Positions 50,718 through 59,425 of a stretch of 64,000 nucleotides of DNA are shown piece after piece. Numbering within the stretch: the first letter of the stretch is position 1; every line of letters starts with the position of its first letter. The notes under the pieces were generated by a model that ran no database searches, had not been told where the DNA came from, and saw only the letters and a program-made list of their open reading frames with translations. This DNA is from an uncultured Flavobacteriales bacterium (GTDB lineage Bacteria; Bacteroidota; Bacteroidia; Flavobacteriales_D; Crocinitomicaceae): the NCBI GenBank assembly GCA_937973685.1, contig CALJKJ010000018.1, positions 62,001-126,000 of the forward strand, written 5' to 3'. A program made the translations under genes and the position numbers.

Positions 50718-51601
50718 ATAAATATAGTCGTTAAAAATACATATAAAACGGGAACTGCAAAAAGCATCGCGTCAATTCGGTCCAAAATACCACCATGACC
50801 AGGAAGAATGTTGCCTGAATCTTTCACTTCCGCTGCACGTTTTAATTTACTTTCAAACAAGTCGCCAAATGTTGCAAGTACTGAAACTAAAACAGATACT
50901 GTAGCCATCATGAAATATGTTTCTATTGAACCGCCATTACGAAAATAAATGAGCGCGATCATAGTTACAGCCGCTCCAATAGTTCCACCGATAAATCCTT
51001 CCCATGTTTTCTTTGGTGAAACACTTGGAATCAGTTTGTTTTTTCCGAAAAATTTCCCAAAAAGATAAGCTAAGGAATCATTCAAATAGATAGGAAGTAG
51101 TACAATGAATAAAAGTGATTTCGTTTCAACATCTTTACCAGTCATGACATAACTTACTAGTGCTAATGGAAGAATGATGTAAAAAATACTCAATGAAAAC
51201 GTGTATTTGAAAATCCATTGAATACTTTTTTCATTGAAAATAAGCAAAGTAAAAAACAAAACACTCATGACTACAAATGCCCACAGTCCTTTTTCCAAAT
51301 GAAGAGCAACGGCATGAATCCAAGTGATGTTGGGTAATGGTTGCGCTAATAAACTGGAAACAGTTTCTAATAACATGGGTAAGAACAATGCTAAATTCAA
51401 CAGCAACGCTGGAATTAACAAAGTGGATTTAAAAGGAGTATTGTTTCCGATTTTAAACAATTCGTAGGTACTCAATATTGAGAACACAAATAATACCAAA
51501 TTGAACAATTCCGTTCCGTAGTTTAAATCGGTGAAATAAGGAACGAAAACGAATAATAGGAAAATTATTCCGAAGACACTTCGGTTGATCATTTCTTTCA
51601 T
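50714..51601 (-). CDS. cdsA: Phosphatidate cytidylyltransferase
   Basis: A 295-residue inner-membrane enzyme that makes CDP-diacylglycerol from phosphatidic acid and CTP. About eight helices can be counted. The C-terminal signature is clear: SPKKTWEGFIGG and then GDLFESKLKRAAEVKDSGNILPGHGGILDRIDA. It follows ftsH by 56 bp and overlaps psd, giving a phospholipid pair downstream of a protease gene. Confidence 0.95.
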   Translation of the reverse strand: MKEMINRSVFGIIFLLFVFVPYFTDLNYGTELFNLVLFVFSILSTYELFKIGNNTPFKSTLLIPALLLNLALFLPMLLETVSSLLAQPLPNITWIHAVALHLEKGLWAFVVMSVLFFTLLIFNEKSIQWIFKYTFSLSIFYIILPLALVSYVMTGKDVETKSLLFIVLLPIYLNDSLAYLFGKFFGKNKLIPSVSPKKTWEGFIGGTIGAAVTMIALIYFRNGGSIETYFMMATVSVLVSVLATFGDLFESKLKRAAEVKDSGNILPGHGGILDRIDAMLFAVPVLYVFLTTIFI

Positions 51602-51615
51602 GAGCAGTATAAATA

Positions 51616-51651
51616 GAAAACTCCCAAAAACAAATGCTTTTGGGAGTTTTA
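51616..51651 (-). terminator. Possible terminator after ftsH
   Basis: The stem aaaactccca/tgggagtttt (51617-51626 with 51641-51650) runs into a few T on the minus strand. It lies between ftsH and cdsA and may only attenuate. Confidence 0.6.
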
Positions 51652-51657
51652 GATGAA

Positions 51658-53811
51658 TTAATTATTTTCTTCTTCAGTCGTTTGATTGGACTCCGTAGCA
51701 GGAGCTTCATCTACTTTGTTTTCTGTTGTTTGAACCGTGTCATCTGTCGCTTCTGTAACAGCAGTTGTAGGTTCTTCAGTTGATGAACTTTCTTCAATTT
51801 TCTCTGCTGTTTCAGCAGCATGAGCAGCTATTTCAGCACGTTCGTCTTCTTCGGCTTGTGCTTCTGAAATCCATTGACGCTTCCCGAAAATTTCTTCTAA
51901 ATTCTCTTTGAAAATAACTTCCTTCTCCAGTAATTTATCAGCAAGAGTAGTCAATTTGTCTTTGTTTTCAGATAATAAGTTAACCGCACGTTGGTATTGC
52001 GCTTCGATCAATTTACTAACTTCTTCATCGATGATACGTGCAGTATCTTCTGAATATGGTTTTGTAAATGACTCACGTCCTTGCGAATCGTAGTAGGAAA
52101 TATTTCCAATTTTCTCATTCAAGCCATATATAGAAACCATAGCATACGCTTGTTTGGTTACTTTTTCTAAATCGCTTAATGCACCTGTCGAAATCTTACC
52201 GAAAATGATTTGCTCTGCAGCACGACCACCCAACGCAGCACACATTTCGTCTAATATTTGTTCGGTCGTTGTGATACTTCTTTCTTCTGGCAAGTACCAA
52301 GCAGCTCCCAACGAACGTCCTCTCGGAACGATTGTAACTTTTACTAATGGATGCGCATGCTCCAATAACCATGACACTGTAGCGTGACCAGCTTCGTGGA
52401 ATGCAATAGCTCTTTTTTCGCCTTTTGTAATGATTTTATTTTTCTTTTCAAGTCCACCGATGATTCTGTCAACTGCGTCTAAGAAGTCCTGTTTTTCAAC
52501 AAATTTCTTCTCTTTACGGGCAGCAATCAATGCAGCTTCGTTACACAAGTTCGCGATATCCGCACCAGAGAATCCAGGAGTTTGTTTGCTCAAGAAATCA
52601 ACATCTACTGAATGATCTAATTTCAACGGTTTCAAGTGCACTTGGAAGATTTCTTTTCGCTCGTTCAAATCAGGCATGTCGACATAAATTTGGCGGTCAA
52701 AACGACCAGCACGCATCAATGCAGCATCCAATACATCAGCTCTGTTTGTTGCAGCTAAAATGATAACTCCTGAATTCGTTCCGAAGCCATCCATTTCAGT
52801 TAACAACTGATTCAAGGTGTTTTCGCGTTCGTCATTCGAACTAAAACCTGCATTTTTACCACGAGCACGACCGATTGCATCAATTTCATCGATAAAAATA
52901 ATCGCTGGTGATTTTTCTTTTGCTTGTTTGAATAAATCGCGTACACGTGACGCTCCAACTCCTACAAACATTTCCACGAAATCGGAACCTGAAAGAGAGA
53001 AGAAAGGAACTTTCGCTTCGCCTGCAACAGCTTTCGCTAATAAGGTTTTTCCTGTTCCTGGAGGGCCTACAAGTAACGCTCCTTTTGGAATTTTTGCTCC
53101 AAGTTCCGTGTATTTTTTAGGGTTTTTAAGGAATTCAACGATTTCTTGAATTTCTTCCTTAGCTCCCTCAAGTCCTGCAACATCTTTGAATGTTACGTTT
53201 GTTGATTTGCCTTTTTCGTAGACTTGAGCACGCGATTTACCAATATTAAAGATTTGACCACCTGGGCCACCACCTCCGCCACCACCCATGCGGCGCATCA
53301 TTACATTCCAAAGAATGAAAATAACAGCGAAGAAAATCACATATCCAAAAATAGAAGACATATAATCGTGTTCTTCTTCTGGTGGAGCAGCAATTGGATG
53401 TTTACCTTTTTTGATCAGTGTATCATTGATTTGATCCAAGCGTTGTTCAAAATTACCTGCGTCAACAATTGGAATACCGAATTCAGGACTTTTCTTAGCG
53501 CCATACGAACGGGTAGGTTTGGTTAAAGCTTTTTTCATTAACGCGAAGTCACCATTCGATTTGGATTGTTTTTTCACAAATTCCTGACCTTTCTCATTCA
53601 ATTTAAAGTCAACACGAGAACGGTTAACAACCGAAACTTCAGTTACATAATTTGAATCAGCTAATTCGTAGAACACGCTGATGTCTCGTAACGAAGCACC
53701 TGTTGTATTGAAAATATAGTTTGCGCCAATTAAAAGCAACGCAATACCTCCATACACCCAATAAATGAAATTGGGATTTCTTTTCGGTTTGTTTGTATTA
53801 TTTTCTGACAT
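51658..53811 (-). CDS. ftsH: ATP-dependent zinc metalloprotease FtsH
   Basis: A 717-residue membrane-anchored AAA protease that degrades unfolded membrane and regulatory proteins. Membrane helices are at about 15-34 and 150-170, with a Gly-rich GGGGGGPGG stretch after the second. The AAA domain has GPPGTGKTLLAKA, IIFIDEIDAIG and the second region of homology (ATNRADVLDAALMRAGRFDR). The zinc site is FHEAGH near 472. The acidic Glu/Thr C-tail is long. It lies twelve bases after rsfS. Confidence 0.97.
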   Translation of the reverse strand: MSENNTNKPKRNPNFIYWVYGGIALLLIGANYIFNTTGASLRDISVFYELADSNYVTEVSVVNRSRVDFKLNEKGQEFVKKQSKSNGDFALMKKALTKPTRSYGAKKSPEFGIPIVDAGNFEQRLDQINDTLIKKGKHPIAAPPEEEHDYMSSIFGYVIFFAVIFILWNVMMRRMGGGGGGGPGGQIFNIGKSRAQVYEKGKSTNVTFKDVAGLEGAKEEIQEIVEFLKNPKKYTELGAKIPKGALLVGPPGTGKTLLAKAVAGEAKVPFFSLSGSDFVEMFVGVGASRVRDLFKQAKEKSPAIIFIDEIDAIGRARGKNAGFSSNDERENTLNQLLTEMDGFGTNSGVIILAATNRADVLDAALMRAGRFDRQIYVDMPDLNERKEIFQVHLKPLKLDHSVDVDFLSKQTPGFSGADIANLCNEAALIAARKEKKFVEKQDFLDAVDRIIGGLEKKNKIITKGEKRAIAFHEAGHATVSWLLEHAHPLVKVTIVPRGRSLGAAWYLPEERSITTTEQILDEMCAALGGRAAEQIIFGKISTGALSDLEKVTKQAYAMVSIYGLNEKIGNISYYDSQGRESFTKPYSEDTARIIDEEVSKLIEAQYQRAVNLLSENKDKLTTLADKLLEKEVIFKENLEEIFGKRQWISEAQAEEDERAEIAAHAAETAEKIEESSSTEEPTTAVTEATDDTVQTTENKVDEAPATESNQTTEEENN

Positions 53812-53823
53812 GATAAGCAGTTT

Positions 53824-54201
53824 TTAGTTTAAATCGGGAATATCCGTACGGATTGCGTCCGACCAAAGGTCTTCGATATCGAAAAATCCACGTGCATCTT
53901 TGTAAAAGATGTGTGCAACAACCGAAACATAATCCAAAAGTACCCACTCGGAATTTGTTTTTCCTTCAATGTGCCATGGTTTCTCTTTCAAAGCTGTTCG
54001 CGTGTGACGTGTTACCGTTGAGCTGATACCATCTACTTGCGTTGATGAGTCACCACTACAGATAACAAAAAAGTCAGTTACAGCGCTAGGGATATTTCTT
54101 AAATCTAATACAACAATGTCTTTTGCTTTGTTGTCTTGCATTCCTTCTACAATTGCATCACACAATTCTTTGGAATCTATGGTGTTGTTTAATTTATACA
54201 T
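53824..54201 (-). CDS. rsfS: Ribosome silencing factor RsfS
   Basis: A protein of about 125 residues that binds L14 (uL14) and blocks subunit joining when cells starve. The family pattern is clear: KAKDIVVLDLRN, TDFFVICSGDSSTQV, WVLLDYVSVVAHIFYKDARGFFDIEDLW. ATG 54201 gives the usual start, although the frame is open to 54231. It is the first gene of the run rsfS-ftsH-cdsA-psd and has a TAnnTTTG element at 54219-54226. Confidence 0.93.
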   Translation of the reverse strand: MYKLNNTIDSKELCDAIVEGMQDNKAKDIVVLDLRNIPSAVTDFFVICSGDSSTQVDGISSTVTRHTRTALKEKPWHIEGKTNSEWVLLDYVSVVAHIFYKDARGFFDIEDLWSDAIRTDIPDLN

Positions 54202-54218
54202 TCGTAATTTTGTGATTA

Positions 54219-54226
54219 CAAATCTA
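54219..54226 (-). promoter_or_regulatory. Candidate -7 element for rsfS-ftsH-cdsA-psd
   Basis: The minus strand reads TAGATTTG (TAnnTTTG), 17 bp before the rsfS ATG. A TTTG lies about 15 bp further upstream, slightly closer than ideal for a -33 element. Confidence 0.42.
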
Positions 54227-54285
54227 ATCAATTATCGCATTCAAATGATTGATTAAATGTTGCCAATACTTGTTAATATTTCAAA

Positions 54286-55050
54286 ATGATAGGAAACCGT
54301 GTTCATTTTCTGCCCATCGTAGATTCTACCAACAATTATGTTGCCAACTTACTTTCTTCGGGTAATTTGGCACACGGCACTGTTATTTTGGCAGAAACCC
54401 AAACAGCAGGCAAGGGACAACGCGGAAATACGTGGGTTTCATCAGGTGGAAAACAGTTTACAGCAAGCATTTTTTTAGAAACTGCTTTTTTGTCAGTTGA
54501 ACAAATGGTAGCGCTGAATATGATGGTTGCGTTGTCAGTTCAAGCGTGTATTTCTTCTTTCATTGCGGAAGATGTACTCATAAAATGGCCGAACGACATT
54601 TTAGTGAAGGATAAAAAAATTGCAGGAATTTTAATTGAAACACAAATTGCTAGTGGAAAAGTGAAAAGTGCCATTTGTGGAATCGGTATTAATTTAGTCG
54701 CCGAATCAAATCAAGCAAGCAGTACAAATTTGTTAGAGTTGGCAGGAACTAATGTGGCACCATTTGTCCTGTTAGATGCTTTCATTCCGATACTCACAAA
54801 AAACTTCCAACAGTTAAAAGCATTACAGTTTGATGAAATTAAAGCTAATTACTTAGCGAAACTTTGGCGAATAAATCAAGAGCAAGAGGTGATTGTTTCT
54901 GAAAACACCAAGTTAGTTGGTAAAATCATTGATGTGTCTGCATCAGGTGATCTTGTTTTTCAAGTAGGTAACGAAGAACTGAAATTTGGGTTAAAAGAAA
55001 TTAAATTTCAGTACAAAAGTGTTGCTGTAATTGAAGGGTCATTGTATTAA
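54286..55050 (+). CDS. birA: Biotin--[acetyl-CoA-carboxylase] ligase
   Basis: A 254-residue ligase that attaches biotin to the carboxyl carrier protein. The catalytic loop is GKGQRGNTWVSSGG (the family form of GRGRRGxxW), with KWPNDILV and GIGINL. The C-terminal domain is short. There is no N-terminal DNA-binding domain, so it is the non-regulatory class. The gene overlaps the convergent SRPBCC gene by 50 bp. Confidence 0.94.
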   Translation: MIGNRVHFLPIVDSTNNYVANLLSSGNLAHGTVILAETQTAGKGQRGNTWVSSGGKQFTASIFLETAFLSVEQMVALNMMVALSVQACISSFIAEDVLIKWPNDILVKDKKIAGILIETQIASGKVKSAICGIGINLVAESNQASSTNLLELAGTNVAPFVLLDAFIPILTKNFQQLKALQFDEIKANYLAKLWRINQEQEVIVSENTKLVGKIIDVSASGDLVFQVGNEELKFGLKEIKFQYKSVAVIEGSLY

Positions 55051-55408
55051 AAAGCGCAATTAATGGCTTTTCTACCATCATTTTCATGAAAATAGATATT
55101 TCAGCATGAAATTCAATATGCCCTTCTACAACATGTGTTAAGTCATTCAAATGAATAGTAAGGGTGTATGGGAAAGGCGCTTTTTCGCCAGATTTCATCT
55201 CAATGTGATTGATTGCTTCACGGTTTGTATAAACCAAGGGAATCAAAATTCCGCCTTGTACACGGAAACTACAGCCGTTTGCATCAGATTGAAAATCAGT
55301 GATTTTATCGTGGGGAAGTAAAACTGAAATATTTTCTGCTTGGGATAAAAAAGCGTAAAGTTCGACCATAGAGGTGGTTACATATGCTTTTTCGCTTGTA
55401 ATTTTCAT
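55001..55408 (-). CDS. SRPBCC (START-like) family protein
   Basis: A 135-residue protein with alternating beta strands and a long C-terminal helix (IFMKMMVEKPLIALFNTMTLQLQQHF). The opening pattern SEKAYVTTSMVELYAFLSQAENISVLLP resembles helix-grip (SRPBCC) proteins, which bind hydrophobic ligands. The ligand is unknown. It starts six bases after the pyrE stop and is probably co-transcribed with pyrE. Its 3' end overlaps birA by 50 bp tail to tail. Confidence 0.78.
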   Translation of the reverse strand: MKITSEKAYVTTSMVELYAFLSQAENISVLLPHDKITDFQSDANGCSFRVQGGILIPLVYTNREAINHIEMKSGEKAPFPYTLTIHLNDLTHVVEGHIEFHAEISIFMKMMVEKPLIALFNTMTLQLQQHFCTEI

Positions 55409-55414
55409 CTTAGC

Positions 55415-56056
55415 TTATTTGTTCCAGTTTGCTGGATCGTTTTTCCATTTCTTCAACGAAGCAACATTCGATTCATTGATGTACTCTAATTTCACTGCTT
55501 GGTCAATCAGGTGTTCATAATCGGTTAATGTTACAAACGGACATTCAGCATCTGCAAAGTTTTTCAAAGCGATTTCAAAACCGTAAGTGAAAATAGCTAC
55601 CAAACCTTTTACTTCGCAACCAGCTTCACGTAATGCCTCAACAGCAACTAATGAACTTCCGCCAGTAGAAATTAAATCTTCGATAACAACTACACGTTGT
55701 CCTTTTTCAAAATGTCCTTCGATTTGATTCCCCAAACCGTGACCTTTTGCTGAACTGCGCACATAAATAAAAGGAATACCTAATTCTTGAGCAACTAAAG
55801 CTCCTTGTGCAATACCACCAGTTGCAACACCGGCAATTACATCAGGTTTTCCAAAATGATCCAAAATCGCTTCAGCGTATCCTTGACGAATAAATGTTCG
55901 TATGGAAGGAAATGACAACGTTTTTCTGTTATCACAATAGATAGGTGAGGACCAACCAGACGCCCAAGTGAATGGGTCATTAGGTTGTAATTTTACTGCT
56001 TTGATTTGAAGCAAAAATTCCGCTACCTTTAGCGCTTTGTCTTTATTTAAAATCAT
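55415..56056 (-). CDS. pyrE: Orotate phosphoribosyltransferase
   Basis: A 213-residue de novo pyrimidine enzyme that makes OMP from orotate and PRPP. WASGWSSPIYCDNRKTLSFP is the orotate/PRPP pocket, followed by AGVATGGIAQGALVA and the PRPP motif VVVIEDLISTGGSS. The length is normal. The start ATG is only 8 bp from the divergent NUDIX ATG, and a TAnnTTTG element lies inside the NUDIX start, five bases upstream of pyrE. Confidence 0.96.
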   Translation of the reverse strand: MILNKDKALKVAEFLLQIKAVKLQPNDPFTWASGWSSPIYCDNRKTLSFPSIRTFIRQGYAEAILDHFGKPDVIAGVATGGIAQGALVAQELGIPFIYVRSSAKGHGLGNQIEGHFEKGQRVVVIEDLISTGGSSLVAVEALREAGCEVKGLVAIFTYGFEIALKNFADAECPFVTLTDYEHLIDQAVKLEYINESNVASLKKWKNDPANWNK

Positions 56057-56061
56057 GGCGA

Positions 56062-56069
56062 CAAATGTA
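56062..56069 (-). promoter_or_regulatory. Candidate -7 element for pyrE, overlapping the NUDIX start codon
   Basis: The minus strand reads TACATTTG (TAnnTTTG), five bases upstream of the pyrE ATG. It contains the divergent NUDIX ATG at 56065, so the two starts compete for the same DNA. Confidence 0.45.
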
Positions 56070-56694
56070 CGAAGTTTTTATTGATAACAAGCTAATCGTT
56101 TTTTGTGAATTTCGCAGAAATGTCAAAAAACACTCAAAATTTATTGAGATTCAAACGAATAGTCTTTCTGAAATTGATTTGATTGCCTTGCGCAATTCAT
56201 TACCGGCATCTATTGTAGTTATTATTTGTAGTAAGCAAGTTGATAGCGACTTTGCTTTTGTTTTTCGCGATTTTCAAAAAATAGAGACTGCTGGTGGTCT
56301 TGTTAACAGAAAAAATGAGTTTTTATTTATCGAACGAAACGGTCTTTGGGATTTGCCAAAAGGAAAAATTGAAAAGAATGAAACCATAGAACAAGCAGCT
56401 ATTCGAGAAATTGAGGAAGAATGCGGAATAGAACGACCTGTTATCAATCATTTATTGGGATATACGTATCATACTTATGAATACAAAGGAATTCCAGTAT
56501 TGAAAAAGAATTGGTGGTTCGTACTAAATTATTCGGGATCAAAAAAAGTCACACCTCAAACGGAAGAGGGAATTTCACAAGTTGTTTGGTTGAAGAAAAA
56601 ACAGTGGGATAAAGTGCTGGAAAATACCTATCCATCAATAATTCAAGTATTAGCTTTGGCCAAAAAGAAAGCAGAGAAGAATAAATTTGGCTAA
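56065..56694 (+). CDS. NUDIX hydrolase
   Basis: A 209-residue protein. The first 70 residues (EVFIDNKLIVFCEF...) form a domain of unknown fold. The NUDIX domain follows at about 75-200, with the box from GKIEKNET to REIEEECGIE, which contains the GX5EX7REUXEEXGU residues. It hydrolyses some nucleoside diphosphate-X; the short box context does not fix the substrate. Its ATG is 8 bp from the divergent pyrE ATG, so its promoter must lie within pyrE. Confidence 0.9.
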   Translation: MYEVFIDNKLIVFCEFRRNVKKHSKFIEIQTNSLSEIDLIALRNSLPASIVVIICSKQVDSDFAFVFRDFQKIETAGGLVNRKNEFLFIERNGLWDLPKGKIEKNETIEQAAIREIEEECGIERPVINHLLGYTYHTYEYKGIPVLKKNWWFVLNYSGSKKVTPQTEEGISQVVWLKKKQWDKVLENTYPSIIQVLALAKKKAEKNKFG

Positions 56695-56762
56695 ATTTTT
56701 GTTAACGTTTCAAAAGAATAAGAAAAGAGTTCGTATTCTTGTACAAATAAAAACTATAAAAC

Positions 56763-57215
56763 ATGAAATCAATTGCAATAATCGGAATGTCTCTATTAAC
56801 GCTAGGTTCTTTTGCGCAAACTCAAACAGCACCAGCACCACAAGGAGAAGCGGTTGTCAACGATCAACCAACAATTTTGTTCAAATCTATCAAGATTGAA
56901 CGTCAAAACATTACTTATGATTCAAAAGAACCATTTGTATTCGAATTCAAAAACACAGGTAAAACTCCAGTAATCATTACAAATGTGCAAACATCTTGTG
57001 GTTGTACTGCTGCTGAAAAACCAACTGAACCAATTGAACCAGGTAAAAGTTCTAAAATTGTAGTGAATTATGACACAAAACGTGTTGGTCCATTCACAAA
57101 AACAATTACAGTTCGTACTAACTCATCAGAAACGCCAGTTGTGTTAACTATTACAGGAACTGTTCAACCTGCACCTCAAGCACCAGTTGAATCTACAACT
57201 CCTGCAAAAAGCTAA
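56763..57215 (+). CDS. DUF1573 domain-containing secreted protein
   Basis: A 150-residue exported protein. The signal peptide is MKSIAIIGMSLLTLGSFAQ. One immunoglobulin-like DUF1573 domain follows (FVFEFKNTGKTPVIITNVQTSCGC, KSSKIVVNYDTKRVGPF, TVRTNSSETPVVLTITGTV). The paired Cys in the CGC motif is typical of the family. The C-terminus is Pro/Ala/Thr-rich. DUF1573 proteins are abundant in Bacteroidota and of uncertain role. It stands alone and ends at a bidirectional terminator. Confidence 0.9.
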   Translation: MKSIAIIGMSLLTLGSFAQTQTAPAPQGEAVVNDQPTILFKSIKIERQNITYDSKEPFVFEFKNTGKTPVIITNVQTSCGCTAAEKPTEPIEPGKSSKIVVNYDTKRVGPFTKTITVRTNSSETPVVLTITGTVQPAPQAPVESTTPAKS

Positions 57216-57236
57216 TTATCCAACTTTATAGGAATA

Positions 57237-57264
57237 AAAAAAGGAGGCAATTGCCTCCTTTTTT
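57237..57264. terminator. Bidirectional terminator
   Basis: The perfect palindrome aaaaaaggaggcaa/ttgcctcctttttt spans 57237-57264. It serves DUF1573 (+) and the cyclophilin gene (-). Confidence 0.85.
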
Positions 57265-57283
57265 GCATTAATAACTTGCTTGA

Positions 57284-57736
57284 TTAATCAATAATAGTAA
57301 TTGATTCAATTAAATCTCCTTGACGGATATCATCAATCACATCTAATCCTTCTATTACTTTACCAAAGCAAGTGTGGTTTCTGTCCAAATGTGCGGTGTT
57401 ATTTCTGCTGTGGCAAACAAAAAACTGCGAACCACCTGTATTTCTTCCAGCGTGAGCCATTGAAAGGACACCTCTGTCGTGGTATTGATTTTCACCAGAA
57501 GTTTCACAATCAATTTTATATCCAGGTCCACCAGTACCAGCCATTCCGCTTGCACCTTCACGTGAATTAGGACATCCTCCTTGAATCACGAAATCAGGTA
57601 AAACACGGTGAAAAGTTAATCCATCGTAAAAACCATCTTTTGCTAATTTCACAAAGTTTGCAACTGTATTAGGCGTTTCTTTTTCGTACAAAGACACGCG
57701 CATTTCTCCTTTTACTGTTTTGATAATTGCTTCCAT
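57284..57736 (-). CDS. Peptidyl-prolyl cis-trans isomerase, cyclophilin type
   Basis: A 150-residue cyclophilin without signal peptide, hence cytoplasmic. The family residues are visible: YDGLTFHRVLPDFVIQGGCP (Arg, Phe), GENQYHDRGVLSMAHAGRNTGGSQFFVC and LDRNHTCFGKVIEGLDV. The length matches the small bacterial PpiB type. It is a single-gene unit with a TAnnTTTG element at 57751-57758. Confidence 0.94.
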   Translation of the reverse strand: MEAIIKTVKGEMRVSLYEKETPNTVANFVKLAKDGFYDGLTFHRVLPDFVIQGGCPNSREGASGMAGTGGPGYKIDCETSGENQYHDRGVLSMAHAGRNTGGSQFFVCHSRNNTAHLDRNHTCFGKVIEGLDVIDDIRQGDLIESITIID

Positions 57737-57750
57737 ACGTTATTTTTTTA

Positions 57751-57758
57751 CAAAAGTA
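57751..57758 (-). promoter_or_regulatory. Candidate -7 element for the cyclophilin gene
   Basis: The minus strand reads TACTTTTG (TAnnTTTG), 14 bp before the ATG at 57736, giving a short leader. Confidence 0.42.
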
Positions 57759-57793
57759 CCTTTTTTAGTCGAAGCGATTGATGAAATCTTCCT

Positions 57794-57801
57794 TACTTTT
57801 G
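57794..57801 (+). promoter_or_regulatory. Candidate -7 element abutting the bshC start
   Basis: TACTTTTG (TAnnTTTG) ends four bases before the bshC ATG at 57806, implying a leaderless or near-leaderless mRNA. Confidence 0.45.
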
Positions 57802-57805
57802 TTTT

Positions 57806-59392
57806 ATGAAAGTATCCCACATACCGAGAAAACTAATTCCTCAATTTTCTTCGTTTTCTACCAACTTTGGAAAGCAAGATTATTTGGAACAATTTCTTCA
57901 ACAACCGTTTTCGGATATCACTTGTCTCAACAAGCAAATTATGCTGAAGAAAGAACAAGTTACTGCTGAAAGCAGAAACGTGTTGGTGGATACCTTACAG
58001 CAACAAATCGGTCATTTTTGTTCGCCAAAACAGCAAGAAAACATCGACTTATTAGCACACGAAACTACTTTCACAATCACTACAGGTCATCAGTTAACAC
58101 TGTTTGGTGGACCACTTTATTTGGTTTACAAAGTGTTGCATGTTGTCCGTTTGTGTGAATTACACAACCAATCAACAACGTCAACTAAAATCGTCCCCGT
58201 TTTTTGGATGGCAAGTGAAGATCACGATTTTGAAGAAGTGCGGCATGCACGTGTTTTTCAACACAAATTATCTTGGGAATCTGAACAAAGTGGGGCGGTA
58301 GGTCGTTTTGAACTCAATGATTTTTCTCAAATTTATCACGAATTTGCTGCTTTGTTTGAAGGGAAGGAAACTGCAATTCAGGACTTGCTCCAATTGGATT
58401 TGTCACAATCATATGCCGATTTCAATCAAGAATTTTTGACAAAACTCTTTTCAGATTTTGGGGTATTGGTGTTACAACCTGATGCTCCTTTATTGAAAGA
58501 AGCGTTTCGTACAGTCATTGCACGTGAATTATTTGAACAGCCATCTTTTGCAGCTGTTTCCAAAACAAATGAAGCGTTAGCAACGATAGGATTAGCTCCA
58601 CAAGCAACTGCTCGGGAAATCAATTTGTTCTATTTATCCAAAGGAAAACGCAAACGAATTGTTCGTGAAGACGACCTTTTCCGCATTAACGACCGTTTGA
58701 TTTCGCGCGAAGAATTAGAGCAATTGCTTGCAGAAGAAATAGCGAATTTTTCGCCAAATGTCATTTTACGTCCTGTTTACCAAGAAACTATTTTACCAAA
58801 CCTTGCTTACATTGGTGGAGGCGGAGAAATGGCTTATTGGGTACAATTGAAGCAAGTGTTTGATGCGCACAACACACTTTTCCCCTTGATTCAACAACGT
58901 AATTCATTGTTGTTATTGGATGCAAATACAGCAAAAAAAGTCAACAAAACAAACTGGGAAGTAGCTCGTTTTTTTACTGATAAACAAACATTGATCAAAG
59001 AATATTTGGCTGAACAACCGGATATGCAACTTGATTTTTCTAATTTATCCGCTGCTTTTGCGTCATTAGAGCAAATCATGCAAGACAAAACAAAAGAGGT
59101 CGATGAAGCATTATCCTCTTTTGCCAACGCTGAATCGGTTCGAATTAAAAATCAATTAACGCAGTTTGAAGCAAAACTCATCAAACAACAAAAGGCGAAA
59201 CACGAGCAACAATTAGCAGCTTTGGAACATGTTTCTGAGCGGTTTTTACCCGCAAATGAATTGCAAGAAAGAGCTTTACACTGGTTGAATTTTGCACCAA
59301 CGGGAGATTATCACTCCTTGTTCGCATCGATTTACGCGGCTATTGACCCTTTTCAAAACGATTTGATTGTTTTGGATTTATCTGTGGATTAA
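57806..59392 (+). CDS. bshC: Bacillithiol biosynthesis cysteine-adding enzyme BshC
   Basis: A 528-residue cytoplasmic enzyme that ligates cysteine to glucosaminyl-malate in the last step of bacillithiol synthesis. The family patterns TFTITTGHQLTLFGGPLYLVYKVLH, VPVFWMASEDHDFEE, RPVYQETILPNLAYIGGGGEMAYW and the coiled-coil C-terminal part are all present. The length is normal. bshA and bshB are not in this window. It is followed nine bases later by the receptor gene region, but that gene's ATG is 33 bp on. Confidence 0.94.
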   Translation: MKVSHIPRKLIPQFSSFSTNFGKQDYLEQFLQQPFSDITCLNKQIMLKKEQVTAESRNVLVDTLQQQIGHFCSPKQQENIDLLAHETTFTITTGHQLTLFGGPLYLVYKVLHVVRLCELHNQSTTSTKIVPVFWMASEDHDFEEVRHARVFQHKLSWESEQSGAVGRFELNDFSQIYHEFAALFEGKETAIQDLLQLDLSQSYADFNQEFLTKLFSDFGVLVLQPDAPLLKEAFRTVIARELFEQPSFAAVSKTNEALATIGLAPQATAREINLFYLSKGKRKRIVREDDLFRINDRLISREELEQLLAEEIANFSPNVILRPVYQETILPNLAYIGGGGEMAYWVQLKQVFDAHNTLFPLIQQRNSLLLLDANTAKKVNKTNWEVARFFTDKQTLIKEYLAEQPDMQLDFSNLSAAFASLEQIMQDKTKEVDEALSSFANAESVRIKNQLTQFEAKLIKQQKAKHEQQLAALEHVSERFLPANELQERALHWLNFAPTGDYHSLFASIYAAIDPFQNDLIVLDLSVD

Positions 59393-59425
59393 ATACTAAT
59401 TTTGGATTTATATCGTTTGAAAGAC

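Noticed and set aside
52817..53149. 110-residue open frame on plus inside ftsH
   Set aside because: It is the antisense of the FtsH AAA domain.
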